Shown here one piece after another: positions 38,882 to 47,689 of a stretch of DNA of 64,000 nucleotides. The DNA is taken from contig NC_050730.1 of NCBI RefSeq assembly GCF_014133895.1, positions 992,001 through 1,056,000 on the forward strand, in the 5' to 3' direction. Under the pieces are notes generated by a model that saw nothing but the letters and a program-made list of their open reading frames with translations, was not told the DNA's origin and ran no database searches. Source of the stretch: Torulaspora globosa (Eukaryota; Ascomycota; Saccharomycetes; Saccharomycetales; Saccharomycetaceae). The number at the start of each line of letters is the position of its first letter. Position 1 is the stretch's first letter. Both the position numbers and the translations under genes were made by a program.

Positions 38882-40591
38882 CTACTCTTGATCCTCCGTG
38901 ACTGGCAGCGACTCCTGTACGGGCTTGTGGACGGGATCTTCGACGTGGTCGGGCGTAGCCTCCGATATCGTTTCGTTCGCTGAATGTAGCTCGGAGGCCA
39001 GGCCTGCCATCGACTTTTCGCGCTCTTGTCTCTCACGCTCCTGGAACGCCAGGTTGGCTCTCGCTCTGAGGATGTAGAGGTACTCGCCGGACTCCTCGGT
39101 GACCGTTTCGAGCACTAGCTGTGCCTTGTTGATGAACTTCTTGAAAGCGGCGAGTTCGGCCGGGGCGGCTGCCAGATCGTCTCTGGCCCTGATGACCTGT
39201 TTCTTGAGCTTTAGGAATCTCTTCCAGTTCTCTGCCGAGAGATCTTCCGGCTGGGGCGAGTGAGCGTCGTCCGCGCCGAAATGCGCGGAGACTACGTCGA
39301 CGTAGGCCAGGCGCTTGGACCACTCGGTGATCATGACGTCCCCCCATTCTTCGTAGAGCTCCAGTATGTCTTCCCTGGTGTCCCTGACGCTGGCTTCGAT
39401 CCGGGAGGTTAGCTGCTGGAGATCCTGCTCGATGGCCTGCGTCATCTTCTCCAGCTCCGTGTGGGCCTCCTTGAAGATGGCGCGGACCAGCGGCCGAGTG
39501 ATGTACGTCGCCAGCTGGGTGGTGCCGCTCCTGTCAAAATAGATTAGCTCGCCCGAGCTGGGGTCAAGTTCTGCTGTGCAATTGATATCCTGGATGCTCT
39601 TGGTCAGCTTCTGGAAATACGTTTGCGCCAGCTGGGAAAGCTGCTGCGTCTTGCGTTGGATATCCGCTTCAACCTTTTCGATCTCTGCCACAGACGCCTT
39701 CTCCGTGTCCTTGTTAAACATGCTGATGATATTCGAGGATTTCTGGTCGATGAGATGAGACCAAGCATCGAATTCGTCCTGTAACGTCTCCAGCTCGGAG
39801 ACTTCTTCCAGGTCGGTGTCCGTAGGCGATGCAACTGCCTGCTCGTCCATAGTCACGGTCACAATGACGGTGGAAGTCATCGTACTGGTCTCGACATCGC
39901 CAGCTTCATCCTCCTCGTCGCTGTCCACTTCGGTTTCGCTATCACTCCGCGATACGGCCTCCTCGGAGCCGGTTTTCTCGTAGAACGAGCCACTGCCCAT
40001 CCAATGCGAGGAATGATAGTACCTGCTTTTCAACTCCGAGTAGCCCTGCTCAACGGAAGACCGCGCCCTCTCGGTCAAGGGTCCCAGATAATGCCAGATA
40101 AACCTCAGCTTCTCGAGAAACGGCCCCAGCTTGGCGTGAATCCTTGAGCAAACCTCGTCGAGCTTGCAATAGTGAATCATCTTCTGCACCGAAGGTCTCA
40201 GCGTCACATTGTAGTAAAAAACAACCCTACGCCGGAACCGAGCCAGCTGTCTCAGCAACCACCCGCTGTACCCCGACAGATCGACCGAACTGTACTTATC
40301 TCTTGCACAACCCGCCACTGGCACGTATATTTTGCGGTAAAGATCGCTACCGAGTCTTAAAATGTGCGGTTCGACCCGTTTCGCATACTCATCCTGCACC
40401 AAAACCACCACAGGATGCAATTGGTCCCTGTAAAACTCGTTATTCTCCAGCAGCAACTGGTTGATCCCCGCAGGAGACGTGTACAGGCATGCTTTTTGTA
40501 ACTCAACTGAACATTCATTCACTCGACAGTAGTAGTGCAGCGACACCGTCAACGCCGCCAGCAACACCGCAAACCTGGCCCAGAATCTCAT
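38882..40591 (-). CDS. SHE10: She10/Osw7-family protein
   Basis: 569 residues, the single counterpart of S. cerevisiae SHE10 (YGL228W) and OSW7 (YFR039C), which act in spore wall (dityrosine) assembly. The N-terminus (MRFWARFAVLLAALTVSLHYY) is a signal peptide or membrane anchor. A conserved region with YRDQLHPVVVLVQDEYAKRVEP and YRKIYVPV follows. An acidic Ser/Thr stretch (about 215-270) then leads to a long coiled-coil half (EVSELETLQDEFDAWSHLID, KKFINKAQLVLETVTEESG). The codons are more GC-rich than in neighbouring genes. It is divergent from SAP155. Confidence 0.92.
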   Translation of the reverse strand: MRFWARFAVLLAALTVSLHYYCRVNECSVELQKACLYTSPAGINQLLLENNEFYRDQLHPVVVLVQDEYAKRVEPHILRLGSDLYRKIYVPVAGCARDKYSSVDLSGYSGWLLRQLARFRRRVVFYYNVTLRPSVQKMIHYCKLDEVCSRIHAKLGPFLEKLRFIWHYLGPLTERARSSVEQGYSELKSRYYHSSHWMGSGSFYEKTGSEEAVSRSDSETEVDSDEEDEAGDVETSTMTSTVIVTVTMDEQAVASPTDTDLEEVSELETLQDEFDAWSHLIDQKSSNIISMFNKDTEKASVAEIEKVEADIQRKTQQLSQLAQTYFQKLTKSIQDINCTAELDPSSGELIYFDRSGTTQLATYITRPLVRAIFKEAHTELEKMTQAIEQDLQQLTSRIEASVRDTREDILELYEEWGDVMITEWSKRLAYVDVVSAHFGADDAHSPQPEDLSAENWKRFLKLKKQVIRARDDLAAAPAELAAFKKFINKAQLVLETVTEESGEYLYILRARANLAFQERERQEREKSMAGLASELHSANETISEATPDHVEDPVHKPVQESLPVTEDQE

Positions 40592-41243
40592 TCAAAATCA
40601 CACTCCCTGCAGCTCGGCCAGTCCGCTTACCTCTGTCCCACTGCTCATAATACACATCATTATGAGTTGTCCTTTTCAACTTTGTAATCGCCAGTCCTCA
40701 TCGGGAAACTACACGCAGCCGCGTGAAGCAAGCGCGCTGCCACTTGGAACGGCTCATCTTAGAGCTCCAATGGGCCGCCAGGCCCGGGTGCTGCCTGTGG
40801 AGTCTTCAAACTGGTCAGACCCAGCATTGGCCGTGTGACGACCTACAACTGCGGCTTCGGTCGTGGTTTATGGCCTCCAGACGGCGCAACCGGGGCCGGG
40901 GAGGCCCCAATGCCTGTCCTACTGGAAGAACTAGCCTGGCCGGGCAGACTGAGGCCCCAGGAACGCCAGAAGACGGTCTTTGATGGCTATTTAGCTGGCT
41001 TGGGCTTGATGTTTATGGCTGGGATCGTTTTTCACGACGCAGTGGCCCGTTGGCGGCCACCAGTTTAATTTGCATCCCCTTTACAGAGGCCTTGATAGGT
41101 GAAGTTATGATGCTAACAGGCTGAAAAGCGGGTATCTGCGGTTGCTGGACGTGCTGGGAGTCGATACAGGGTGGTAAGTTATCTGGGTTTACTCTTTTGT
41201 TGGTGGTCTTTACGACTTGTGGATTTGAAGTGGTGTTTATGCG
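40592..41243. other. SHE10-SAP155 divergent intergenic region
   Basis: 652 bases, GC-rich between about 40700 and 41060, with several CCAAT/ATTGG boxes and short GC palindromes (for example around 41044-41060). Two overlapping open frames (40723-40983 and 40835-41068) start at a weak ATG or at GTG and encode Arg/Pro/Gly/Trp-rich sequence with no family resemblance. I treat the stretch as promoter DNA. Confidence 0.5.
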
Positions 41244-43931
41244 ATGTCGTTTTGGCCTTTTGGACAGAATTTGAATAATTCAAACGTCAATAAGATCCTG
41301 GATGAGTATTTCAGCGTGTTGCGTAGTCTGGAGAAGTCGAATCCTGCGGTTGCGGCGTCCGTGCAGCGGAACTTCAGCAGCAACAGCGAAGACGCGGGCA
41401 GTCGTGGAGCTGATGAGATCTCGAGCGTTGATCTGAATGAGAGCAATGCGGGGGCATCTCGCTCGGGGAGCGACTCTGGCTCTTCCTCACTTTCGTCAAG
41501 GACAGACCTGCACGACGGCGACATTGCCTCGGCTGGCACAACCATGATCGTCACAATTCAGAGCTTAAACAGCTCTTACATCGAAAGATTGCTGGAGGAG
41601 CCAGAATTGTTGAACGAGCTGAGTAGGCAGAACAGTAACCTGCTGGATTTTATCTGCTTTGGGTTTTTTTATGATTCAAAGAGCAACTTCAAGGTGCAGC
41701 ACCTGGACTACTTGATCGACGAGATGCTCGATTGCATGGACAAAGTTTCCGAGGAAGTGCTGGGAGAGAGTAAACAGACAGCATTCAAAGCTGACCGTGT
41801 GCAAGGGGAGGGCGAGATTGGTAATACCGATGACCACTCTGCCGAGAATTCAGGTAATATGAATAGCGAGCAGAAGTTCCTCAGTAGGGCCAACTTGATC
41901 TCAGAGATCTTCTCTCTGGATATCTGGCTCATGACCGAATCATTAATCAAGGACGACACAAATTTATCTAAGATATGGTGCATTTTGAAGCATCCCAACC
42001 TGAGGAGTGAGAATTCATCTTTGGTACCGATTTTCCTGAAGATTAATCAGAATCTTCTGAACAGTCGAAAGGATCAATACCTGAATTTTATACGCTCAAA
42101 AAGCGATTTAGTTGACGACATGTTGAAGCATGTGGACATCTCTACATTAATGGACTTTTTACTGAAATGCATAGCCACAGATAAGGTTGAGGCCCCTACC
42201 GGTATAATTGAGCTGGTCGAAGATCAGCGACTGATACCCAAATGTCTGGAGTTTCTTGAGGATCCGAAATACGGCCCTGACGTACAGGCATGCGCAGGCG
42301 ACTTTTTAAAAGCACTGATTGCAATCTCAGCTAACGCCCCGTTAGATGATATGTCCATTGGTCCAAATTGCTTGACAAGGCAATTGGCTTCTTTGGACAG
42401 CATTAAAAAGTTTGTTGACATCATAGTGAAGAGACGGGGATCAGCTCTAAACATAACGGTATCGATTGTCATTGAGCTTATCAGGAAGAACAATTCTGAT
42501 TATGATCAAGTAAACCTACTGACTACAACTTTAGAAGCAAATCCGCCATCAAATCGTGATCCAATTTACCTTGGCTATATGTTACGACATTTTGCTGAAA
42601 GTTTACCCAGCTTGTTCCAAATAATTCTCGATGCTGAAAAGGATACGAATAAGTCTCTGTTAGAGAACCAGCTGCGTGAGAAATATCAACCTTTAGGGTT
42701 CGAGCGATTTAAGATCGTTGAGCTAATTGCTGAGCTATTGCATTGTTCAAATATGGGTCTCATGAACTCAAAAAGAGCAGTGCGGATAGCCTGTGAGCGT
42801 GATAATGCGAGAGCTCAACTGGAGGTTCGATTACAGGATGCGTTAGAGGACTTAAGGATCGAGGACAGAACCAATGGCGACCACACAGAGCAAACAGACC
42901 ACGACAATAAAGAGGATGGACAGCGTACCAGAACTGATGGTCAGGACAATGACAACGGACATGATAAAAATAATTACGATAATGAAGTTAACGAAAATGC
43001 ATTAGTGCCAGAGTATGGCGAAGCTGAAAATCAGCTCTCTTCTGACCCAGCTGCCAACACCCAGGCGGAGTGTGACGATGAAGAAATAGACGAGAGCTTT
43101 GAAATTCCATATGTTAATGAAAATCAGAATTCGAAACTAAGGAAAAATCCTACGATTGGTGATCTTTTCAAGATTAAACTATATGACACTCAAGTATTGC
43201 CAAAAATCATAGAATTATTCCTTTCACATCCTTGGAATAATTTTTGGCACAATGTTATTTTTGATATTATTCAACAGATTTTCAACGGAAGAATGGATTT
43301 TTCTTATAACTCGTTTCTCGTCTACTCCCTGTTCAACTTAAGCGGCTCCAGAAAGTTCATGCCTGAGGAAATAGCGGAGCTGGCAGAAATAAAGGATTTC
43401 AGCCTCACGAAGGATTTTATTCTGCAGGGCTATCAGAATTCATACATGTTTTACGAAAGAAAGCACACGAATTTGGGCTATATGGGACATCTGGTGCTCA
43501 TTGCAGAAGAGGTGGTAAAGTTCTCAAAGCTGTACAAGGTGGAGCTTATCTCTCCTGAAATATATGAAACACTGAGTGACCAATCTTGGCGCTTCTACGC
43601 CGAAGATGTCTTGAACGATACAAGATTAATGTATTCCAAGATACTGGGTGGAGGTAACTATGTTGATGATGGCAACGGCAATATAATACCGCATCTACCG
43701 CAGTCGTCCGCACAAACGGGCGAACCGCTAGGCGGAGATGAGAGCGAAAGCGCGATGAAGGCTGGTGGACTTATCAATGTAGAGTCTCTAGAAGAGCAAC
43801 TCGGCCTCGCGACTGAGTCGGACCTACACGACAAGCTGAGAGATCTTCTCGTCGCCAATTCGCAGAGTGAAGTAGACAAGAAGAACAAGGCGAATGGCGT
43901 GATAATACTTGGGCCTCCGGCCCAGTCATAA
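41244..43931 (+). CDS. SAP155: SIT4-associated protein, Sap155/Sap4 type
   Basis: 895 residues, related to S. cerevisiae SAP155 (YFR040W) and SAP4 (YGL229C). SAPs bind the PP2A-like phosphatase Sit4 and direct it in G1 progression, TOR signalling and tRNA modification control. The start MSFWPFGQNLNNSNVNKILDEYF is almost identical to Sap155. The SAPS-domain core includes LLEEPELLNELSRQNSNLLDFI, SLDIWLMTESLI, and GFERFKIVELIAELLHCSNMGLMNS. An acidic Asp/Asn-rich linker (about 555-630) precedes a second conserved block, HPWNNFWHNVIFDIIQQIFNGRMD, and GYMGHLVLIAEEVVKF. Confidence 0.95.
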   Translation: MSFWPFGQNLNNSNVNKILDEYFSVLRSLEKSNPAVAASVQRNFSSNSEDAGSRGADEISSVDLNESNAGASRSGSDSGSSSLSSRTDLHDGDIASAGTTMIVTIQSLNSSYIERLLEEPELLNELSRQNSNLLDFICFGFFYDSKSNFKVQHLDYLIDEMLDCMDKVSEEVLGESKQTAFKADRVQGEGEIGNTDDHSAENSGNMNSEQKFLSRANLISEIFSLDIWLMTESLIKDDTNLSKIWCILKHPNLRSENSSLVPIFLKINQNLLNSRKDQYLNFIRSKSDLVDDMLKHVDISTLMDFLLKCIATDKVEAPTGIIELVEDQRLIPKCLEFLEDPKYGPDVQACAGDFLKALIAISANAPLDDMSIGPNCLTRQLASLDSIKKFVDIIVKRRGSALNITVSIVIELIRKNNSDYDQVNLLTTTLEANPPSNRDPIYLGYMLRHFAESLPSLFQIILDAEKDTNKSLLENQLREKYQPLGFERFKIVELIAELLHCSNMGLMNSKRAVRIACERDNARAQLEVRLQDALEDLRIEDRTNGDHTEQTDHDNKEDGQRTRTDGQDNDNGHDKNNYDNEVNENALVPEYGEAENQLSSDPAANTQAECDDEEIDESFEIPYVNENQNSKLRKNPTIGDLFKIKLYDTQVLPKIIELFLSHPWNNFWHNVIFDIIQQIFNGRMDFSYNSFLVYSLFNLSGSRKFMPEEIAELAEIKDFSLTKDFILQGYQNSYMFYERKHTNLGYMGHLVLIAEEVVKFSKLYKVELISPEIYETLSDQSWRFYAEDVLNDTRLMYSKILGGGNYVDDGNGNIIPHLPQSSAQTGEPLGGDESESAMKAGGLINVESLEEQLGLATESDLHDKLRDLLVANSQSEVDKKNKANGVIILGPPAQS

Positions 43932-43982
43932 GACGACTTACATGCTCCTGCTGACCTCTCACTATTGGCATTCCACTTAAGC

Positions 43983-44011
43983 ATACGTATATGTATGAAC
44001 ACATACATAGA
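43983..44011. terminator. 3'-end efficiency elements between SAP155 and ERJ5
   Basis: The convergent 89-base gap holds TACGTATATGTATG and ACATACAT, alternating TATGTA/TACGTA sequences readable on both strands. These resemble yeast UAUGUA-type mRNA 3'-end efficiency elements that could serve both genes. Confidence 0.35.
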
Positions 44012-44020
44012 TCTCGCATT

Positions 44021-44905
44021 TCATTCCTTTTTGCGTGAGTAGATCACCTTGCCATTCGGTAAAGTCATTTTCTTCTGACCGTCTTTCAGCTTGGCCTCGA
44101 CATTCCTTGCTGCTCGTTGGGGCCTCTTATCTGATGAATTCGCTTCTTTTTGAGTTGATGGCTGAGATGGTGCTCTGATGAAGAGTCTACCCAGAGATCT
44201 ATTCCAGAGAAACATCGGCAACCTGAAGAAGAGACAATCGAGAATAGTAGGATCTGCTGCATCGTCAGCAGAAATCAAGCACATCTCTCCATCGGGCTGT
44301 ACGACATATACGTCGCCGAGTCGAATCAGGATTTCTTTAGCGTCGTCTGCTTCGTGCTGCTTAAACACCAGTCTTTTCTCACCAACTCCATTGGTGTCGT
44401 CCTGTTCCTTGCACTGGCGGATGAAGCCCTGAATGCGTCGTTTATTGCTGGTATGCTGAATCTTTAGCAAGGCGTAATGAATCGCGCTGGCCACCACATA
44501 CAGGAACAGCACCAGGAACCACGTCTTAGGCTGAACTCTCCTGAAGATAAATCCGCCTCTGGAGAAGTTGTAGTCCGGAAACCCGTTTTTCAGGTAGTAG
44601 TCATAAGTTTTCCTGCGAGAGTCATTGGACAGGATCTCTGTTGCCTTATTCAATCTTTCATACAGCTTCTTGTACTTCCTGTTCTTATCGGGATGATATT
44701 TCTTCGCCAGGTTCCTCAGGTTTCTGACAATTTCCTTCGAGGACGAATGCTTCAGCTTTGGCAGCTTCAAGAACCTGTAAAAGTCAATCTCATCGCCGTA
44801 TTTCTTGGCCAGCTCTCGTTGCAGTTCAAATATCTCTGTTTCTTCCGGCGTAAAGCAATAAGCTAACGCTGACAGCAGGATCACAAGAGCTGCCACGTTG
44901 AGCAT
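44021..44905 (-). CDS. ERJ5: ER membrane J-protein Erj5
   Basis: 294 residues (S. cerevisiae 295). Erj5 is a type I ER membrane J-protein that helps Kar2 in ER protein folding. A signal peptide (MLNVAALVILLSALAYCF) precedes the J domain, which has the essential HPD in KKYHPDKNRKYKK and then ATEILSNDSRRKTYDYY. One membrane span (TWFLVLFLYVVASAIHYALL) and a basic cytosolic tail follow. It is divergent from KEG1, another ER protein, as in S. cerevisiae YFR041C-YFR042W. Confidence 0.94.
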   Translation of the reverse strand: MLNVAALVILLSALAYCFTPEETEIFELQRELAKKYGDEIDFYRFLKLPKLKHSSSKEIVRNLRNLAKKYHPDKNRKYKKLYERLNKATEILSNDSRRKTYDYYLKNGFPDYNFSRGGFIFRRVQPKTWFLVLFLYVVASAIHYALLKIQHTSNKRRIQGFIRQCKEQDDTNGVGEKRLVFKQHEADDAKEILIRLGDVYVVQPDGEMCLISADDAADPTILDCLFFRLPMFLWNRSLGRLFIRAPSQPSTQKEANSSDKRPQRAARNVEAKLKDGQKKMTLPNGKVIYSRKKE

Positions 44906-44974
44906 CCTTCCCAGTCTACTGATAGATCCAGAAGTCGCCTTCTCTGCTCTCTTCTACTGCTTAATACTAGAGGC

Positions 44975-44980
44975 CACGTA
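44975..44980. promoter_or_regulatory. Possible UPRE-2 core between ERJ5 and KEG1
   Basis: CACGTA (TACGTG on the minus strand), the core of the Hac1-dependent UPRE-2 element, lies 70 bases upstream of the ERJ5 ATG and 79 bases upstream of the KEG1 ATG. Both are ER protein genes, which makes unfolded-protein control plausible. A six-base match is weak evidence alone. Confidence 0.3.
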
Positions 44981-45058
44981 GTCCAGCGCGAGGCCTTGAA
45001 AGTATAAGCCTAAGACAAGGCTAATTACACAGTTTTGCATAGCAATTGGATATAAAAG

Positions 45059-45661
45059 ATGGCTCTGGTTCCCCAAAGACTGGTGGCTAGGCTCTACCAG
45101 CTGTCGCACATCAGCTCAGGTTTTCTATATGTCGCCCTGCTGGCTCGCTGGCTGATTATCCTACCATTGGCGGGCTCAAGGTTTCTTCCTGGCGGAATTC
45201 ACGAATTTCTGTGTGGGCTGCTGATCTATTCGAGTGTTCTCGAGATCCTATGGCTTGTCAAGTTCCGAGGAGTCGTTGGGGGCGTCATGACCAGGACGTT
45301 TCTGAAAGATGTGAATTTTCTGTATTTCGTTGTGGTGATGCACTACTATGACGATTACGAGCATGCACCAGTGTTGAAAAATGCCAGCTACTCCAGCTTT
45401 ATCATAGGGCTTGCATGCACTCAAGCCTGGTCTCACTGGCGCAGTCTTTTCAGGAGATCTGTGGATGGTAGGCGAAGCAGGGTCGAGAAAGTCGATACTT
45501 ACCTGATGATGCCCTTGCTCTACCTCAGTGAGATGTACTTGCTTCTTCTGAACGTTCAAAATCCAGGCTTCCACTCGTTCCCGCTGCTGGAGAAGATAAA
45601 TAAGGCGGTTCTAGTTATCTTTCTACCCGTTGCTCTCTCAGTATATAAATACCAGTTTTAG
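45059..45661 (+). CDS. KEG1: ER membrane protein Keg1
   Basis: 200 residues, the same length as S. cerevisiae Keg1 (YFR042W), an essential ER membrane partner of Kre6 in beta-1,6-glucan synthesis. It starts with MALVPQRLVARLYQLSHISS, followed by about four hydrophobic spans (FLYVALLARWLIILPLAGS, EFLCGLLIYSSVLEILWLV, a span near FLYFVVVMHYY, and LVIFLPVALSVY). A TATAAAAG sequence lies directly in front of the ATG. Its stop codon is only four bases from the IRC6 stop on the other strand. Confidence 0.93.
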   Translation: MALVPQRLVARLYQLSHISSGFLYVALLARWLIILPLAGSRFLPGGIHEFLCGLLIYSSVLEILWLVKFRGVVGGVMTRTFLKDVNFLYFVVVMHYYDDYEHAPVLKNASYSSFIIGLACTQAWSHWRSLFRRSVDGRRSRVEKVDTYLMMPLLYLSEMYLLLLNVQNPGFHSFPLLEKINKAVLVIFLPVALSVYKYQF

Positions 45662-45665
45662 ACAG

Positions 45666-46406
45666 CTACAGCAGCTCTGCTATCTCTTCTGCGATCGCCG
45701 CGGCAAAGGAGGACGCCTCGCCATCGTCGTCCAGGCTTTGATACTGCTGCCTAGCCTTCTGTAACTTGTTAACGACGGCCGCTAGGTTGTCTGTCCTGAG
45801 CGGTTGTCTCTCTTCGAACTGCGGGAGTGCTGGGTTGGAAGTCGCTGCAGTGTGGGTGTTCGCCCACTCGTGCGTGTCTATGATCTCTCTTATTCTGGCA
45901 GGCCCGACCTTCTCCCCATATTCGTTCATGCTTCGACTGCAGTGCCAGCTTACCATTTCGGCGTTGGCGTTGCTACGAGCCATGGTGCTGTTTGCACGGT
46001 CCAACGTTCCCTCGCCAACTACTTGGCTCGTATTGCACCATACCAGGAAGCTGCCGGCACCCTGAATGCTGGAAAACTGTTCCAGCACAGCTGTGCTTGT
46101 CTGATCCTCGGGATCGAAGCTCTTCATCACGATAACTCCAGCCAGGGCAGCTCTCAGCTCTTCGCAATGCGCCCCATTCAGCTCCTTCAACCAGTCTGAG
46201 ACATCCTCGAACTCATCAACGTACAGATCGTACTGCGATTGGTAGTATTTGGTGCTCCAGGTCAGATTTTTCACGATGTTGTCTTGAGCTTTATCTGCAT
46301 CCAGGCCAAAGATGCGTTCCAATGCTTCTGTTCTGCCAACGTTGCCCTCACCAGCGCCTGTCTCGAACGCAATCAGCACTTTATTCCTGTCGCAGTTGGC
46401 ATCCAT
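45666..46406 (-). CDS. IRC6: Irc6-like clathrin-adaptor regulator
   Basis: 246 residues (S. cerevisiae Irc6, YFR043C, 237). Irc6 belongs to the p34/AAGAB family, binds the AP-1 clathrin adaptor and has a Rab-like fold; the name comes from raised Rad52 foci in mutants. Conserved blocks are NKVLIAFETGAGEGNVGRTEALERIFG, which resembles a G-protein first strand, YDLYVDEFEDVSDWLKE, NEYGEKVGPARIREIIDTHEW, and the C-terminal LQKARQQYQSLDDDGEASSFAAAIAEE. The ATG is at 46406. Confidence 0.92.
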   Translation of the reverse strand: MDANCDRNKVLIAFETGAGEGNVGRTEALERIFGLDADKAQDNIVKNLTWSTKYYQSQYDLYVDEFEDVSDWLKELNGAHCEELRAALAGVIVMKSFDPEDQTSTAVLEQFSSIQGAGSFLVWCNTSQVVGEGTLDRANSTMARSNANAEMVSWHCSRSMNEYGEKVGPARIREIIDTHEWANTHTAATSNPALPQFEERQPLRTDNLAAVVNKLQKARQQYQSLDDDGEASSFAAAIAEEIAELL

Positions 46407-46619
46407 GGGCTCTTGCTTTTGAACACTCAGTAGTGCAGCCTTCTAAAGGTTTCTGCAGAATGGCAGAAACATCAACGGTTCCCAGGCGAAATACCCAAAC
46501 GTGAAAAATTCTACAATTATATATCAATTGCAGAGGCCTGCAGCCGTCATTGCCCATGTAGACCTCCAGCTGCCTCGTTCACCAGGGTTACAGACCGCAT
46601 CGGTGTGGTTTTATGCGCA

Positions 46620-47006
46620 ATGGAAGCGTCCGAAGATCTGGGCCTTAGTCAAGTTACCGAGTCATCAAGCGTGAATGCCACTGCTTCGATCGCTGGTCCT
46701 CCTGATGCCAATGCCGATCAGGATGCTTCCTGCAATACTGCTAATCCTCTGGGCGTTCAGCAGCGAAGGAAAAACGCACTGATCAGCATATGGCATTTCC
46801 TCAATTCTGAAACTTGCAGCATAGTTTGCCTCCTCCTCCTCTTCATCAACACAATCCAGCTGTATCTCTTCTTCCTCTACAGTCTGCTGGTTATGCCATT
46901 GCACACCAGCCGCATGCTGAGGGCCAACAACCTGGAGTTCATCATCAGCCAGCTCCCAGATAGCTATATAGACTACAATTTCTTCGAGAGCCTGGGCGTT
47001 CTATAG
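46620..47006 (+). CDS. YGL230C: YGL230C-like small membrane protein
   Basis: 128 residues. The frame opens at a GTG at 46605; the first in-frame ATG at 46620 gives MEASEDLGLSQVTES. A polar N-terminal half is followed by a basic patch (QQRRKNALIS) and a hydrophobic hairpin (TCSIVCLLLLFINTIQLYLFFLYSLLVMPL). The C-terminus is LEFIISQLPDSYIDYNFFESLGVL. The name is assigned by position between the SAP and EMC4 genes and by size; S. cerevisiae YGL230C is an uncharacterised protein of similar length. Function is unknown. Confidence 0.75.
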   Translation: MEASEDLGLSQVTESSSVNATASIAGPPDANADQDASCNTANPLGVQQRRKNALISIWHFLNSETCSIVCLLLLFINTIQLYLFFLYSLLVMPLHTSRMLRANNLEFIISQLPDSYIDYNFFESLGVL

Positions 47007-47078
47007 CAGCGATTGCTGTGCGTTGTGTATGGTATGCTAGTTAAGTATGCTTAACCGACAAGTCAAGTCGTCAATCTT

Positions 47079-47666
47079 ATGGAACAAGAGCCAGGTCAAG
47101 GGAACAGAATGGAACCGAATCCGGAGGAGTGGGCGGTCAATCTGGTGGATCCAAGGTATATAAAGGGTCTTGCAGTTGCCCCAGCGAACCGGATACCTGA
47201 TCCACCAGGATTCAAAGTCAAAGGTGAGAGGGAGTCGACGTGGAAGCCCAAAGGCCAGAGCGATAGCGGGGGAAAGAGGAAGGATATTGAAGCCTTGCAG
47301 CTTCAAAAGGCCTGGCAGATTGCGCTACAGCCTGCGAAGGCCATCCCGATGAATTTGTTCATGTCGTACATGTCCGGAACGTCGCTGCAGATAATCCCCA
47401 TCATGACAGCGTTAATGCTGCTCTCTGGACCCATAAAGGCCATATTTGGCGTGAGAAAGGCATTCAAGCCAGTGCTGGGCAACTCAGCAACAGAAAGCCA
47501 GATCACGGCTGCGATGGCAATGTACATTATATTCCAGATGGTGCTGATGTTCATCGGCTTGCGCAAACTGAACTCTATGGGACTAATCCCAAACACTAGA
47601 AGTGACTGGCTATCGTGGGAGAAACGCGCGGATTACAATAAGGGCATCAGATCGTTTATAGTTTGA
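47079..47666 (+). CDS. EMC4: ER membrane protein complex subunit 4
   Basis: 195 residues (S. cerevisiae Emc4, YGL231C, 190). Emc4 is a subunit of the EMC insertase for tail-anchored and multi-span proteins. It contains WAVNLVDPRYIKG near the N-terminus, a basic linker, then KAWQIALQPAKAIPMNLFMSYMSG. Membrane segments follow (LQIIPIMTALMLLSGPI, AAMAMYIIFQMVLMFIGL), ending LGLIPNTRSDWLSWE-like as LIPNTRSDWLSWEKR. In-frame ATGs at 47079 and 47109-47111 (MEPNPEE) are both possible. Confidence 0.94.
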   Translation: MEQEPGQGNRMEPNPEEWAVNLVDPRYIKGLAVAPANRIPDPPGFKVKGERESTWKPKGQSDSGGKRKDIEALQLQKAWQIALQPAKAIPMNLFMSYMSGTSLQIIPIMTALMLLSGPIKAIFGVRKAFKPVLGNSATESQITAAMAMYIIFQMVLMFIGLRKLNSMGLIPNTRSDWLSWEKRADYNKGIRSFIV

Positions 47667-47689
47667 GCCTCCGATCAATTCTATACACT

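Noticed and set aside
38860..38885. GGGTTCGAGCC sequence near the SHE10 stop, resembling a tRNA T loop
   Set aside because: The flanks do not pair as a T stem, and no cloverleaf can be made upstream.
40723..41068. Two overlapping frames of 86 and 77 codons between SHE10 and SAP155
   Set aside because: One begins at GTG. Both give Arg/Pro/Gly/Trp-rich sequence from GC-rich promoter DNA with no family resemblance.
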